A stretch of 64,000 bases of DNA, from contig CAYPAV010000003.1 in assembly GCA_964408805.1 (NCBI GenBank), positions 248,001-312,000 of the forward strand. Reading direction: 5' to 3'. The translations under genes were made by a program, and so were the position numbers. Of this stretch, positions 37,231 to 46,923 are shown in pieces. The stretch is from CAYPAV01 sp964408805 (GTDB taxonomy: Bacteria; Pseudomonadota; Alphaproteobacteria; UBA8366). The notes beneath the pieces are model-generated. The model ran no database searches. It saw only the letters and a list, made by a program, of their open reading frames with translations, and was not told where the DNA came from. How positions within the stretch are numbered: the first letter of the stretch is position 1; every line of letters starts with the position of its first letter.

Positions 37231-37383
37231 CACTGCGAATAGAACCGCCGTTGCGGGACGTTCGAATCGAGGCCGCCAAGGCGATGTGTTGGCGGTAACT
37301 GGATAGTGACAACATCATGGTTGAACCCGCCCGGATCGGGGTCTAGGTTCCCCCTCTGAACCGCGATGATCGGAGCCGGGCGG

Positions 37384-38787
37384 ATGCTACGAAACGAGCT
37401 TGCCAAGATCGACGTCACCGAGACTTTCATCGACGAGCTTAGGGCCCTATTGGGTGACCGGGTTTCGACCGCGGCCAGCGTCCGCGAGCATCACGGCAAC
37501 GGAGAAGATTATTTTCCCGTGGTCGCCCCCGACGCGGTCTGCTTCGCCGAAACCACCGAAGAAGTGAGCGCGATCGTCAAGCTCTGCGCGCGCGACGGCA
37601 TCCCGGTCATTCCCTTTGGCACCGGCACCTCGCTCGAGGGGCATGTCCAGGCGCTCCATGGCGGAATCACGATCGATCTCACCCGTATGAACCAGGTGCT
37701 GGAGGTTAACGCCGAGGATCTCGACTGCCGCGTCCAAGCGGGTGTCACACGCAAACAGTTGAACGAGTATCTACGGGACAGCGGGCTCTTTTTTCCGATC
37801 GATCCCGGTGCCGATGCCTCGCTCGGCGGCATGTCCGCCACCCGCGCCAGCGGCACCAATGCGGTTCGCTACGGCACCATGCGCGAGAATGTCCTCGGCC
37901 TGACCGTGGTGCTGCCGGACGGCCGGATCACCAAGACCGGCGGACGGGCCAAGAAGTCGGCCGCCGGCTACGACCTGACGCGCCTCTATGTCGGCTCCGA
38001 GGGAACCCTTGGCGTGATTACCGAGGTACAGCTCCGAATCTACGGCATTCCCGAATCGATCACCGCGGCCGTTTGCCAGTACGACACCTTGGCGGGCGCC
38101 ATTGACACCGTGATCCTGACCATCCAATCGGGCGTCCCCGTGGCGCGGATCGAACTTCTCGACGAAAAGCAGATGGAGGCCTGCATCGCCTATGCGGGGC
38201 TCAACCATTTGGAGGCCAAACCGACACTCTTCTTCGAGTTCCACGGCTCAACCGCCTATGCGAAGGAACAGGCGGAGACGGTCGGGGAAATCTCGGACGA
38301 GTTCGGCGGCGGTGGATTTCAGTGGACCGAATCCACCGAGGAACGCAACAAACTCTGGCAGGCGCGCCACGACGCCTATTACGCCGCGCTGGCGCTGGCC
38401 CCTGGCAAGAAGGGCATCGCGACCGACGCCTGCGTCCCTATTTCGCGACTCGCCGAATGCCTGCTCGAAACCCGCAGGGATGTCGACGAGAGCGGATTTC
38501 TCGCACCCATGGTCGGCCACGTCGGCGACGGCAATTTCCACCTCGTCATCCTGGTCGACACCGACGACGAGGACGAGATGCGCCGAGCCCATGAGCTCAA
38601 CGATCGTCTGGTGCATCGCACCATCGCCATGGGCGGCACCTGTACCGGCGAACACGGTGTGGGTTCCGGCAAGATCGATTTCCTGGTCGCCGAGCACGGC
38701 GGCGACACGATCAGCGTGATGCGCGCGATCAAGACCGCGCTCGATCCGCAAAACATCATGAACCCCGGCAAGATTCTCCGCCTCTGA
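37384..38787 (+). CDS. FAD-linked D-lactate/2-hydroxyacid dehydrogenase (GlcD/DLD type)
   Basis: A 467-residue VAO-family flavoprotein: PP-loop VIPFGTGTSLEGHVQALHGG, FPIDPGADASLGGMSATRASG, AGYDLTRLYVGSEGTLGVITE, then the C-terminal cap with MVGHVGDGNFHLVILVD (metal/substrate His) and GGTCTGEHGVGSGK. These are the marks of cytochrome-linked D-lactate dehydrogenases and glycolate oxidase GlcD. It would oxidise a D-2-hydroxyacid to the 2-oxoacid and pass electrons to a quinone or cytochrome. ATG 37384 has a ggag site 8 nt upstream and is preferred over ATG 37366. Confidence 0.88.
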   Translation: MLRNELAKIDVTETFIDELRALLGDRVSTAASVREHHGNGEDYFPVVAPDAVCFAETTEEVSAIVKLCARDGIPVIPFGTGTSLEGHVQALHGGITIDLTRMNQVLEVNAEDLDCRVQAGVTRKQLNEYLRDSGLFFPIDPGADASLGGMSATRASGTNAVRYGTMRENVLGLTVVLPDGRITKTGGRAKKSAAGYDLTRLYVGSEGTLGVITEVQLRIYGIPESITAAVCQYDTLAGAIDTVILTIQSGVPVARIELLDEKQMEACIAYAGLNHLEAKPTLFFEFHGSTAYAKEQAETVGEISDEFGGGGFQWTESTEERNKLWQARHDAYYAALALAPGKKGIATDACVPISRLAECLLETRRDVDESGFLAPMVGHVGDGNFHLVILVDTDDEDEMRRAHELNDRLVHRTIAMGGTCTGEHGVGSGKIDFLVAEHGGDTISVMRAIKTALDPQNIMNPGKILRL

Positions 38788-38860
38788 GGCCTGCGTAAAG
38801 CGGCTTCTGATTGATTTACCCGGTCCAACTTCTTAGCCTTGTTGCTCGCCCAGCGACGGA

Positions 38861-41800
38861 GTGCCTTTTTTGCGCTATCTATTGATCGCCCTTCTCGGGC
38901 TCGTGGTTCTCGCGGTCGGCGGCGTTCTCGTGGCGCCGAAATTCGTTGATTGGAACGACTACAAACCGGAAATCGCGAAGGCAGTGCGTGAAGCGCTCGG
39001 CCGCGAGTTGAAGATTGTCGGCGACATCAATCTCGCAATCCTGCCAACCCCGTCCGTCAGCGCTAAAGGCGTCAGCCTTCGGAATGTACGAGGTGCCCAG
39101 AACTCGGAGATGGTGCAACTGGAGGAGATCGAGGTAAAGGTCGACATCAGCGCGCTGCTGGAAAGACGGATTGCGGTGCAGAGCGTCAAACTGATCCGGC
39201 CGACGATCGCCCTCGAAATAACCGAGACGGGCGCGGCGAGCTGGGATATCCGTTTCCCCGGCACCGGGACCTCGGCCGCGGCGCCGGATCCGGCATCGAC
39301 CACGGGCATCGGCGAAACCGGCGGCCCGGCGATCGATATCTCGCTCGAGAGCCTTCGCATCGAGGAAGCAACCTTGATATATCGTGATGCCCGTTCGGGT
39401 CTGATCGAGCGCATCAAGGCGCTTTCCGCAACCGTTACGGCGGAATCACTCAAAGGACCCTATACGGTCGCGGGCAGCGCCAGGATGCGGGGTCAGCCGC
39501 TGCGATTCGACATCTCGACCGGCCGCTGGGAGGTGGGGCGACCGCTCAACCTCAAGCTTGCGCTTACACTCGAGGACCTCCAATCGGCGCTTACCTTCAC
39601 CGGGCAAATTTCGGAATTGACCTCGGCGGCCGTGCTTACCGGCAAGCTCGAGACCAAGATCGCGAATGTCGCGTCGGCGATTGAAGCGGTGACCGAGTCC
39701 CCCGCTCCCCATGCACTCGCCAAACCGCTCTCGCTGAAAGGCGCGGTGACCGCCGCCGCGACCGTCGTCGCCGTCGACGACTTGACGCTGCGTCTCGGCG
39801 ACATCTCGTTCGCCGGCGCAATCAATACCATCCTCGCGGAAACGCCGAAGATCGATCTCATCCTGGCGGCTGGGAAGATCGACCTCGACGCCGCCCTTGC
39901 CGGCGATCCCAAGCCCCCCAAGGCGGCCGCGAAAAAGAAAGTCGGCATGGCCAAAATCGCGAACGCCGGCAAACCGGCGCGCCCCAGTGCCTTTTCGCTT
40001 CCCGGCAACCTCACCCTTACCTTCGACATCGCCGCGGAGGCGATCGCGTTCATGAACGGCGTCATTCGCGACGCCGCCCTTCGGGGCGAGTTGAGCAAGA
40101 GTGCTATCACCATCGAGCGGTTGTCGGCCGTATTACCCGGAAACGCCGACTTTTCGGTTTCCGGCGTGCTCCAGCCCGTGAACGGTCAAGCCCAGTTCGA
40201 CGGCGAGGTCGCCGCCAAGGCCGACAATTTCCGCCATGTCATGGGATGGATCGGGGCAACGCCGAGCCGCCTCCCGGCCAACCGTCTCAGAAGCTTTTCC
40301 TATACCAGCAAGCTTCGCGCGACCCCAAAGATACTCCGCGTGACGGATATCGCCATGCAACTCGATGCTAGTCGGATCGTCGGCGGAATGGTGGTTGAGC
40401 TTCGTGAGAAGCCCGGCGTCGGTCTCCGTCTCGAGGTCGATCGTCTCAATCTCGACGCCTACCTCCCCAAACCGGCGAATGACGCGAAGACAGCGGGAAA
40501 AACCTCCGGAACCTCGACGCGGCCGAAAAGCGGTGCCCCGAAAACCGCCGCCGGGACCGCCGTTCCGGGCAATCTCCTGCGCTTGCTCGACCGTGTCTCC
40601 GCCAATCTGGATCTTCAGGCGGGCCAAATGACCTATCGCGGAAACACGCTTCGGGAGGCCCGGCTCGATGCGACTCTGATGCCGGACGAAATTACCATCC
40701 GCCGCGCCAGTATCGGTGACTTCGCCGGACTCTCGGGAACGATCGGCGGTAAATTCGGTGACCTTCGCGGCAAGCCGAAATTCGACCTGACCTTCGCAAT
40801 CGAGGTCAGACAGGCGGCGCGCTTTTTTCGGTTTGCCGGCACGTCCCCCCCGGTGCCGCCGGCCCGGCTGGGGAAGCTGTCCGCCAAGGGCCGCTTGACG
40901 ATCGATTCGGCGACACTCGGGGCCAAGACGCAACTGACGGCATTGGGCGGGGACGTTTCGCTTGACGGTGTCGTACGCGACTATCTGCTCAACCCGACCC
41001 TCGCCATGGGGATCTCGATCAATCATCCGGAGTTGGCCGATTTGGTGCGCGTCTTCGCGCCCGATTTCCGGCCCGCGGCGCGTAAACTCGGCACCGTCGC
41101 CCTTGCCTTCCGCGCGGCCGGCGGACCGGCGAAGCTGCGTCTTGGGGACATTCAAGGGAAGGCGGGGCCGGTTGCGGTAAAGGGGAATATCGAGTTCGCG
41201 CAAGGCGATCGCGGCCCAAAGGTGAAGATGGACCTGGCGACGAGCGAAATCCTCCTCGATCTCTTTCTTCCGGTTGAAGGCCCGCCCAAGCGCCAAGGCC
41301 GGTCACGCGCCGCGAAGCCGGGCGGCAATCGTCGTCCCGCCGGATCGACGCGCCGGGCCGGCGCGCCCCGCTGGTCGCGCGACCCCATCGCACTCCCCAT
41401 CCCGCCGGCCGCCGATCTCGAGGCGAGCATTCGTCTGGCGGCACTTACGCACGGAGATATTCAATTGCAGGCGCCGAAACTCCGCGCGACGATCGCCAAC
41501 GGCCGGCTTGCCGTGCAAGAGTTTTCAGCCGGCCTTTTCGGTGGAACGATCGCGGGGAAAGGCGCCGTTCAGCCGCGCGGCAAGACGGCGACGGTCGCGG
41601 CCGAGCTCTCGCTCGAAAAGATCGATAGCCGTGCGGCGGTTCGTCACTTTACCGGACATGACCGCGTCTCGGGTCCGGTTTCCGCGCGCGCCAATCTCGC
41701 GGCGCGGGGCCTGAGCGAGGCCGATCTGGTCGCCACGCTGACCGGCAACGTCTCGATAGGCGGGCGGGTCCAGGTCCTTCTCACCCGCAAGGAGCGCGCG

Positions 41801-42340
41801 ACGATCGGAGCGGCAAATGTCGGCGGCGCCCTGCTTTCCGCCGTGCTCGGCAACAAGATCCGCGAGCTTCAAAGCTTGACGCCCTTCACCCGCCTTCTGG
41901 TGGCGCTGGACCAGGCTTTCGGGCGGACCCCGGCGCGGCTCAGCGGCGATATCTCGATCGCCAACGGCGTTGCCCGAACGCGGAATCTGACTTTGGCGGG
42001 TGCCGGCCATCAAGCATTGACTCGCGGCGAGGCCCAACTTCCGCCATGGACATTCGCATCCCGGACCGAATTGATCGACCGGCCCGATTTGGCGCCTCTT
42101 ATCACGCTCGATGCGTCGGGCCCGATCGACGATCCTTCGCGAACCAAACTAGGCGGCCGTCTGTTGCGCGGCGGCGCGTCGAACATTCGCCAAGGGGTAG
42201 GTGACCGCCTGCGCCAGCTTGTTCCGGGAGTTCCAGGCACCCGTCAGCCGTCGCAAGGGACCACCCCACGGCAACAGCCGCAGCGGAAACTCGATCCAAA
42301 ACGATTGATCGAGGGTCTCTTCAAGAACTTCGGGAAGTAG
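38861..42340 (+). CDS. AsmA-family inner-membrane-anchored periplasmic protein
   Basis: A 1159-residue protein with one N-terminal membrane anchor (LRYLLIALLGLVVLAVGGVLV, about 4-24) followed by VDWNDYKPEIAKAVREALGRELKIVGDINLAILPTPSVSAKGVSL, the typical start of AsmA. The rest is a long repetitive beta structure. The C-terminal AsmA_2-like domain lies about 880-1110 (KLRATIANGRLAVQEFSAGLFGG to DRPDLAPLITLD-like region). Such proteins are bridge-like lipid carriers between inner and outer membrane. Low-complexity linkers rich in K, P, A occur near 345-380 and 805-835. Start is GTG. Converges with the RHH gene. Confidence 0.88.
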   Translation: MPFLRYLLIALLGLVVLAVGGVLVAPKFVDWNDYKPEIAKAVREALGRELKIVGDINLAILPTPSVSAKGVSLRNVRGAQNSEMVQLEEIEVKVDISALLERRIAVQSVKLIRPTIALEITETGAASWDIRFPGTGTSAAAPDPASTTGIGETGGPAIDISLESLRIEEATLIYRDARSGLIERIKALSATVTAESLKGPYTVAGSARMRGQPLRFDISTGRWEVGRPLNLKLALTLEDLQSALTFTGQISELTSAAVLTGKLETKIANVASAIEAVTESPAPHALAKPLSLKGAVTAAATVVAVDDLTLRLGDISFAGAINTILAETPKIDLILAAGKIDLDAALAGDPKPPKAAAKKKVGMAKIANAGKPARPSAFSLPGNLTLTFDIAAEAIAFMNGVIRDAALRGELSKSAITIERLSAVLPGNADFSVSGVLQPVNGQAQFDGEVAAKADNFRHVMGWIGATPSRLPANRLRSFSYTSKLRATPKILRVTDIAMQLDASRIVGGMVVELREKPGVGLRLEVDRLNLDAYLPKPANDAKTAGKTSGTSTRPKSGAPKTAAGTAVPGNLLRLLDRVSANLDLQAGQMTYRGNTLREARLDATLMPDEITIRRASIGDFAGLSGTIGGKFGDLRGKPKFDLTFAIEVRQAARFFRFAGTSPPVPPARLGKLSAKGRLTIDSATLGAKTQLTALGGDVSLDGVVRDYLLNPTLAMGISINHPELADLVRVFAPDFRPAARKLGTVALAFRAAGGPAKLRLGDIQGKAGPVAVKGNIEFAQGDRGPKVKMDLATSEILLDLFLPVEGPPKRQGRSRAAKPGGNRRPAGSTRRAGAPRWSRDPIALPIPPAADLEASIRLAALTHGDIQLQAPKLRATIANGRLAVQEFSAGLFGGTIAGKGAVQPRGKTATVAAELSLEKIDSRAAVRHFTGHDRVSGPVSARANLAARGLSEADLVATLTGNVSIGGRVQVLLTRKERATIGAANVGGALLSAVLGNKIRELQSLTPFTRLLVALDQAFGRTPARLSGDISIANGVARTRNLTLAGAGHQALTRGEAQLPPWTFASRTELIDRPDLAPLITLDASGPIDDPSRTKLGGRLLRGGASNIRQGVGDRLRQLVPGVPGTRQPSQGTTPRQQPQRKLDPKRLIEGLFKNFGK

Positions 42341-42351
42341 TAGACGCCGCC

Positions 42352-42639
42352 TTAACCGCGAAGAGCCGTCAGAAGTACGAATACCCGAATTGCGCTGGAA
42401 AGATTGCCGGTACGTTTCCGATCGATTTCGGTGACCAGGTTATTGACCGTCTTCCCGGTTTCCGTCGCGATCGATTTCAAGGCAAACCAAAACGCGTTTT
42501 CGAGCGAAACGCTGGTCCGGTGTCCGGAGATCACCACCGACCGTTTCTTCATCGCGGCGTCTTCATCGCCCTTCATCAAACCGCCCGCCGGGACGGCGGC
42601 CGTATCAACATTCGCCCGTTTAGTCGCAATCGCCGTCAT
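42352..42639 (-). CDS. Ribbon-helix-helix (RHH_4-type) protein
   Basis: A 95-residue protein. The C-terminal 66 residues match the RHH_4 pattern: MKKRSVVISGHRTSVSLENAFW (ribbon and helix A), ALKSIATETGKTVNNLVTEID (helix B) and RTGNLSSAIRVFVLLTALRG. The first 29 residues are variable. ATG 42639 has a tggaggcg ribosome site; the longer frame to 42768 is not supported. The family is common in Alphaproteobacteria with DNA binding presumed but targets unknown. Confidence 0.8.
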   Translation of the reverse strand: MTAIATKRANVDTAAVPAGGLMKGDEDAAMKKRSVVISGHRTSVSLENAFWFALKSIATETGKTVNNLVTEIDRKRTGNLSSAIRVFVLLTALRG

Positions 42640-42845
42640 CGAATTCTCGCCTCCAGTTTTAATTCCCTCCAATGGCCCAACCGAGAACTCTACTACCCGA
42701 ATAAGTATCGCGGCCTTTCCCAGGGCAACGACAATACGAATTAACGGCGGTACCTGTGTGCGCACCATGGATACGCGCGGCCGGCTCGGGAGTCAAAGAA
42801 AAGCGTATTTGCTATTGATTATTAATTGAAATTCGAAATGAAAGT

Positions 42846-43505
42846 TCATGCGGGCGGCGCCGATGAACCAGTTGCGAGAGCGGTCGCAAAATCGGCGGAT
42901 GCCTCGATTGCCATGGCGATATTTTCCATCTCGGTCCGGCCGGATTTCTTGCGCGGCTTGAAACCGTGATCGCCATCCGGAAGCCAGTGAACGCGGATCG
43001 CGGGGGAGAGATGGTAGCCTTCGACCTCGGCCATGCCGCCGAAGGCATCCCGCGTTCCCTGGCAAATCAACGTCGGTGTTCGCAACACCCCCAGATGTCC
43101 GGTCCGAAGCTGTGCCGGCCGTCCGGCCGGATGAAACGGATATCCAAGACAGAGCAACCCTGCCACGCGGGCCTGGTCAGCGATCAAGCTTGCGATCCGT
43201 CCCCCCATCGACTTGCCGCCGATGATCAAACCGCCCGGACCAAAGGTTCGGATGACCTCGACCCAGGTCGCCTGCAAAACGGACAGCCCGTCCGGCGGAC
43301 GTCGCCGGCCCGTGGCGCGGGTTGCCGCCATATAGGGAAATTCGAACCTGACGACCCGCAAGCCCCGTGCCGCCAGCCCTTCGGCGAAGGTTCGCATGAA
43401 GGGGGCTTCCATCCCCTGCCCCGCGCCATGGGCGAGCGCCACCTTCATTCGGGCATCGGACGGACCATCCGTAATGTAGGTTGGCGGCAAGAGTTCGGAC
43501 GTCAT
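42846..43505 (-). CDS. KANL3/Tex30-like alpha/beta hydrolase
   Basis: A 219-residue small alpha/beta hydrolase: VALAHGAGQGMEAPFM at the start, nucleophile elbow GGKSMGGRIASLIAD (Ser in GKSMG), GLLCLGYPFHPAGRP, acid residue in LICQGTRDAFGG and catalytic His in WLPDGDHGFKPRK. The HGAG start and PFHP motif are those of the KANL3/Tex30 dienelactone-hydrolase-like group. It is an esterase-like enzyme of unknown substrate. It is divergent from the CheW-globin gene across 144 bp. Confidence 0.83.
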   Translation of the reverse strand: MTSELLPPTYITDGPSDARMKVALAHGAGQGMEAPFMRTFAEGLAARGLRVVRFEFPYMAATRATGRRRPPDGLSVLQATWVEVIRTFGPGGLIIGGKSMGGRIASLIADQARVAGLLCLGYPFHPAGRPAQLRTGHLGVLRTPTLICQGTRDAFGGMAEVEGYHLSPAIRVHWLPDGDHGFKPRKKSGRTEMENIAMAIEASADFATALATGSSAPPA

Positions 43506-43649
43506 GCGCGTGTGTCCCCTCTCATCCCGAGGTCGGTGGCCAATTCGATCGAAAATACATTGCCAATCATCCAGGAGAAATCTAACTATTCACGCGGCCT
43601 TCGACCGACGGTCATGATACGCTGGTCGGATGGGTAAGGGGAGCTGTGA

Positions 43650-44561
43650 ATGAGCGAACGAAGGATCGTGGCAGAAACGCGGCTCGCGACGCTCGCGGAA
43701 GAGCAATTGGTGACGATGTCGATCGACGGGCAGTTCTTCGGCGTCCCGATACTGTCGGTGCAGGACATCGTCGAGCCGCGCAATATCACGCCGGTCCCGC
43801 TTGCCCCTTCCGCGCTTGCCGGGGTCATGAATCTTCGCGGCCGGGTGGTCAATGTCATCGACCTTCGCCATTGTCTCGGCAACATCGATTTCACCCCCCG
43901 CGATCAGCAGATGGGTGTCACGATCGAATATCGTGGCGATCTGTACACACTTCTGGTCGACGAGATCGGCGATGTCCTCGCCGTCGCCCAGCAGAGCATC
44001 GAAAAAGTGCCCTCGACCCTCGACGAGACCCTCCGGCGTCTTTGCGTCGGGGTCGTAAGGCGCGATGAAGGCCTTTTGATTATCCTGGACGTTGAGCGAA
44101 TTCTCGATCAGGAGAACATCCTCGCGACCCCGCCCACGACACGGCGCCGTCAAATCGCCGTGGAGAAAGCCGACGCGGACGAACCGTCGGAGACGGACCA
44201 ATCCACGGAACCGGCCAAGCCGGCATCGAACGACAAAACCCTGTTCGACGAGATCGGCGGCGAGCTCTCGGTCCACGGGGCCGTCCATCTTTTGAGCGAC
44301 CGTCTGCGCGAGGATCCGGACCTGGCGCCGCTTTTCCCGGAAGACCATATCGAGGCCTTCAAATCCGGCTTCGTCGGCTTCCTTTCCGGCCGTCTCGGCA
44401 GCGACGGCGGCGGGGCGGCGCGCGATCTCGGTGCGTTGCTGGCCACGATCGGTGCCGCCGGCGCGCCGGCCGACATGGTCATGCACCATATTCGTTCCGC
44501 CTTCGAGGTCATGGAAATGCCGCCGGAGCTGGTCAATTCGCTGATGGCCGAGATTGACTGA
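43650..44561 (+). CDS. CheW domain fused to a haem-less truncated-globin-like domain
   Basis: A 303-residue soluble protein. Residues 18-158 are a full CheW domain: LVTMSIDGQFFGVPILSVQDI, GVMNLRGRVVNVIDLR, MGVTIEYRGDLYTLLVDEIGDV. Residues 160-195 are a charged linker. Residues 197-303 follow group 1 truncated haemoglobin: TLFDEIGGELSVHGAVHLLSDRL, REDPDLAPLFPED, FVGFLSGRLG, and EVMEMPPELVNSLMAEI. The position of the proximal His (REAH in typical members) reads RDLG, and the B10 Tyr is Ser, so haem binding is unlikely. CheW couples receptors to the kinase CheA; the globin-like part may be a protein-interaction module. Ribosome site aaggggagc. No che genes adjacent. Confidence 0.78.
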   Translation: MSERRIVAETRLATLAEEQLVTMSIDGQFFGVPILSVQDIVEPRNITPVPLAPSALAGVMNLRGRVVNVIDLRHCLGNIDFTPRDQQMGVTIEYRGDLYTLLVDEIGDVLAVAQQSIEKVPSTLDETLRRLCVGVVRRDEGLLIILDVERILDQENILATPPTTRRRQIAVEKADADEPSETDQSTEPAKPASNDKTLFDEIGGELSVHGAVHLLSDRLREDPDLAPLFPEDHIEAFKSGFVGFLSGRLGSDGGGAARDLGALLATIGAAGAPADMVMHHIRSAFEVMEMPPELVNSLMAEID

Positions 44562-44582
44562 CCGAGGGCCCGGGCGCGGTTC

Positions 44583-46199
44583 TCAGAGAGCGCGAAAGAA
44601 ATCGTTGCCTTTGTCGTCGATTACGACGAAGGCGGGGAAGTCCTCGACCTCGATCCGCCAGATCGCCTCCATGCCCAACTCCTCGAAGGCGATACACTCC
44701 ACCTTCTTGATGCAATCGAGGGCAAGACGCGCCGCCGGTCCGCCAATCGATCCAAGATAGAATCCGCCGTGCTGCATACAGGCCTGCCGCACCATGTCGC
44801 CGCGGTTGCCTTTCGCCAGCATGATCATCGAGCCGCCGGCCGCCTGGAACTGATCGACATAGGAATCCATGCGGCCCGCCGTCGTCGGCCCGAAGGAACC
44901 CGACGCGAAACCTGCCGGCGTCTTGGCCGGACCCGCATAATAGATCGGATGGTCCTTGAAGAATTGCGGCAGGTCCTCGCCGGCATCCAGGGCCTGCTTC
45001 AAGCGCGCATGGGCGAGATCGCGGGCGACGATGATCGGTCCCGAGAGCGAGAGCCGTGTCTTGATCGGATGCCGGGTCAGGGTGCCGAGAATTTCGGACA
45101 TCGGCCGGTTGAGGTCGATCGCCACCACGTCGCCGCCAAGCTCGTCATCGGCGATATCCGGCAGGAATTGCGCGGGATTGGCCTCCAACTGTTCGAGAAA
45201 GATCCCTTCGGCGGTGATCTTGCCGAGAATCTGACGATCGGCCGAACAGGAAACACCGAGCCCGACCGGCAGGCTGGCGCCGTGGCGGGGCAGGCGAATG
45301 ACCCGGACGTCGTGACAGAAATACTTGCCGCCGAACTGGGCACCAATCCCCATATTGCGCGTCAGTTCCAGGACCTCGGCCTCCATCTCGCGATCGCGGA
45401 ACGCCTGGCCCTTCTCGCCGCCGGCGCTCGGCAGGCCGTCCAGATAGCGCGCCGAGGCCAGCTTCACGCATTTGAGGTTGAACTCCGCCGAGGTTCCGCC
45501 GATCACGATCGCCAAATGATAGGGCGGGCAGGCCGCGGTGCCGAGGGTCCGGATTTTTTCGTCGAGGAAATCCAGCATCGAGTCCTTGTTGAGCCGTGCC
45601 GGGGTCTCCTGGAACAGGAAGGTCTTGTTGGCCGAACCACCACCCTTGGCCATGAAAAGGAACTTATAGGCGGTCCCGGTTTCGGAATATATCTCGACCT
45701 GCGCCGGCAGGTTGGTGCGGGTGTTTGTCTCCTCGAACATGGAGACGGGCGAGACCTGACTGTAGCGCAAATTGGTCTCCACATAGGTCTTGTGAACACC
45801 GCGTGCCAGCGCTGCGTCGTCGTCGCCGCCGGTCCAAACGAGATGCCCCTTCTTGCCCATGATGATCGCGGTGCCGGTGTCCTGACACATCGGCAGGACG
45901 CCGCCGGCGGCGATATTCGCGTTCTTCAGCATGTCGAAAGCGACGAACCGGTCGTTGTCGGAGGCTTCCTCGTCCTCGAGAATCTTGGCCAGTTGGGCGA
46001 GGTGCCCTGGCCGCAGGAGATGGTTCGCATCGTGGAAAGCCTCGGCGGCAAGCAGGGTCAGGCCCTCCGGCGCCACCTTGAGAATCTCCTCGCCCTCGAA
46101 CTCGGCCGTCTCGACGAAATCCGAGGTCAGTTTCCGATACGGCGTCTCGTCCGCCCCGAGGGGCAGCAATTCGCTGAATTCAAAGCCTTGCTCGCTCAC
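44583..46199 (-). CDS. Class I fumarate hydratase (iron-sulfur, two-domain)
   Basis: A 538-residue enzyme of the FumA/FumB type, with alpha and beta parts fused. The three [4Fe-4S] cysteines are visible in GGVLPMCQDTGTAI, GTAACPPYHLAIVIGG and GLGVSCSADRQILGK. The beta part includes GPIIVARDLAHARLKQ, GSFGPTTAGRMDSYVDQFQ and MIMLAKGNRGD. It interconverts fumarate and malate in the TCA cycle. GTG 46199 is preferred; GTG 46214 is also in frame. It would also consume fumarate if the NicX-type pathway in this window leads there. Converges with the CheW-globin gene. Confidence 0.95.
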   Translation of the reverse strand: MSEQGFEFSELLPLGADETPYRKLTSDFVETAEFEGEEILKVAPEGLTLLAAEAFHDANHLLRPGHLAQLAKILEDEEASDNDRFVAFDMLKNANIAAGGVLPMCQDTGTAIIMGKKGHLVWTGGDDDAALARGVHKTYVETNLRYSQVSPVSMFEETNTRTNLPAQVEIYSETGTAYKFLFMAKGGGSANKTFLFQETPARLNKDSMLDFLDEKIRTLGTAACPPYHLAIVIGGTSAEFNLKCVKLASARYLDGLPSAGGEKGQAFRDREMEAEVLELTRNMGIGAQFGGKYFCHDVRVIRLPRHGASLPVGLGVSCSADRQILGKITAEGIFLEQLEANPAQFLPDIADDELGGDVVAIDLNRPMSEILGTLTRHPIKTRLSLSGPIIVARDLAHARLKQALDAGEDLPQFFKDHPIYYAGPAKTPAGFASGSFGPTTAGRMDSYVDQFQAAGGSMIMLAKGNRGDMVRQACMQHGGFYLGSIGGPAARLALDCIKKVECIAFEELGMEAIWRIEVEDFPAFVVIDDKGNDFFRAL

Positions 46200-46325
46200 T
46201 GGACCCACTCCCACACCTTATTCCGTTATGCGCCGACACCAGTTTGCCGCGCCGGCTGACGCGAGACCAGAAGAGAAATCGGATTGGGTGTCCGGCGCCC
46301 GAGCGCCCGGCGAAAGGCCGCCGCG

Positions 46326-46727
46326 TCAGCTGACTTTCGAGGGCCGGCACCACAGATTGTAGTAGACCTCGCCGGTATGGTCGTTGAACGAATGACTGAT
46401 CACATAAACCTTGTGACCCTCGCCGCAGAGGGTCTCGACGAAGGCCTTGGCCTCCGATTCGCGTTCGGCGCGACTAAGATCCTGCATCAAGGGCGGAATG
46501 TTGGTCGGCCAACGAATCATGACCTCGTAGCTTTCGCCGGGGCCCTTCCGGTTGACGGTGCGGCGGCGCACCTTGGCGACGAGATCGCCGAGCTTATTGG
46601 CCCGTTCGACGCGAACTTCCGGCCAATCGGCGAAGGAATCGCCCGAATAGAGATAGCAGCCGGTCAGCAGCGAGCTGATCAGCACCGCGCAGACCAAGCC
46701 CAGAATTTTCACGCACAGTCGTTCCAT
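46326..46727 (-). CDS. Small putative lipoprotein, unknown function
   Basis: A 133-residue protein beginning MERLCVKILGLVCAVLISSL and containing a lipobox LLTGC, so lipidation at about Cys22 is expected after signal peptidase II cleavage. The mature part is polar, with WPEVRVERANKLGDLVAKVRRR and a C-terminal VYVISHSFNDHTGEVYYNLWCRP beta pattern. I recognise no family. It lies 126 bp from the fumarase start on the same strand, and may be independently expressed. Confidence 0.65.
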   Translation of the reverse strand: MERLCVKILGLVCAVLISSLLTGCYLYSGDSFADWPEVRVERANKLGDLVAKVRRRTVNRKGPGESYEVMIRWPTNIPPLMQDLSRAERESEAKAFVETLCGEGHKVYVISHSFNDHTGEVYYNLWCRPSKVS

Positions 46728-46853
46728 GGCGGTCGTCCATTGGCCTCGTTCCGACAAGAAACGCGCGACATGCGTTAAATGTCAAGCGGAAGGCGCCGGG
46801 ATCCGGCCCGGCTGCCGCTCACGGCAGGTTGACGATCGCTTTATCCAGCGTGA

Positions 46854-46883
46854 TTCGCAGATACCGGGCCGAATACCTATATA
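46854..46883 (+). promoter_or_regulatory. Weak promoter candidate for the small membrane protein
   Basis: TTCGCA (46854-46859) and TATATA (46878-46883) are separated by 18 bp, 40 bp before the ATG at 46924. The -10 is the most AT-rich stretch in a GC-rich gap; the -35 is poor. Confidence 0.3.
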
Positions 46884-46923
46884 TGAATCATGGGAGACAT
46901 CAAACCGACACGGGGATTGTCTC

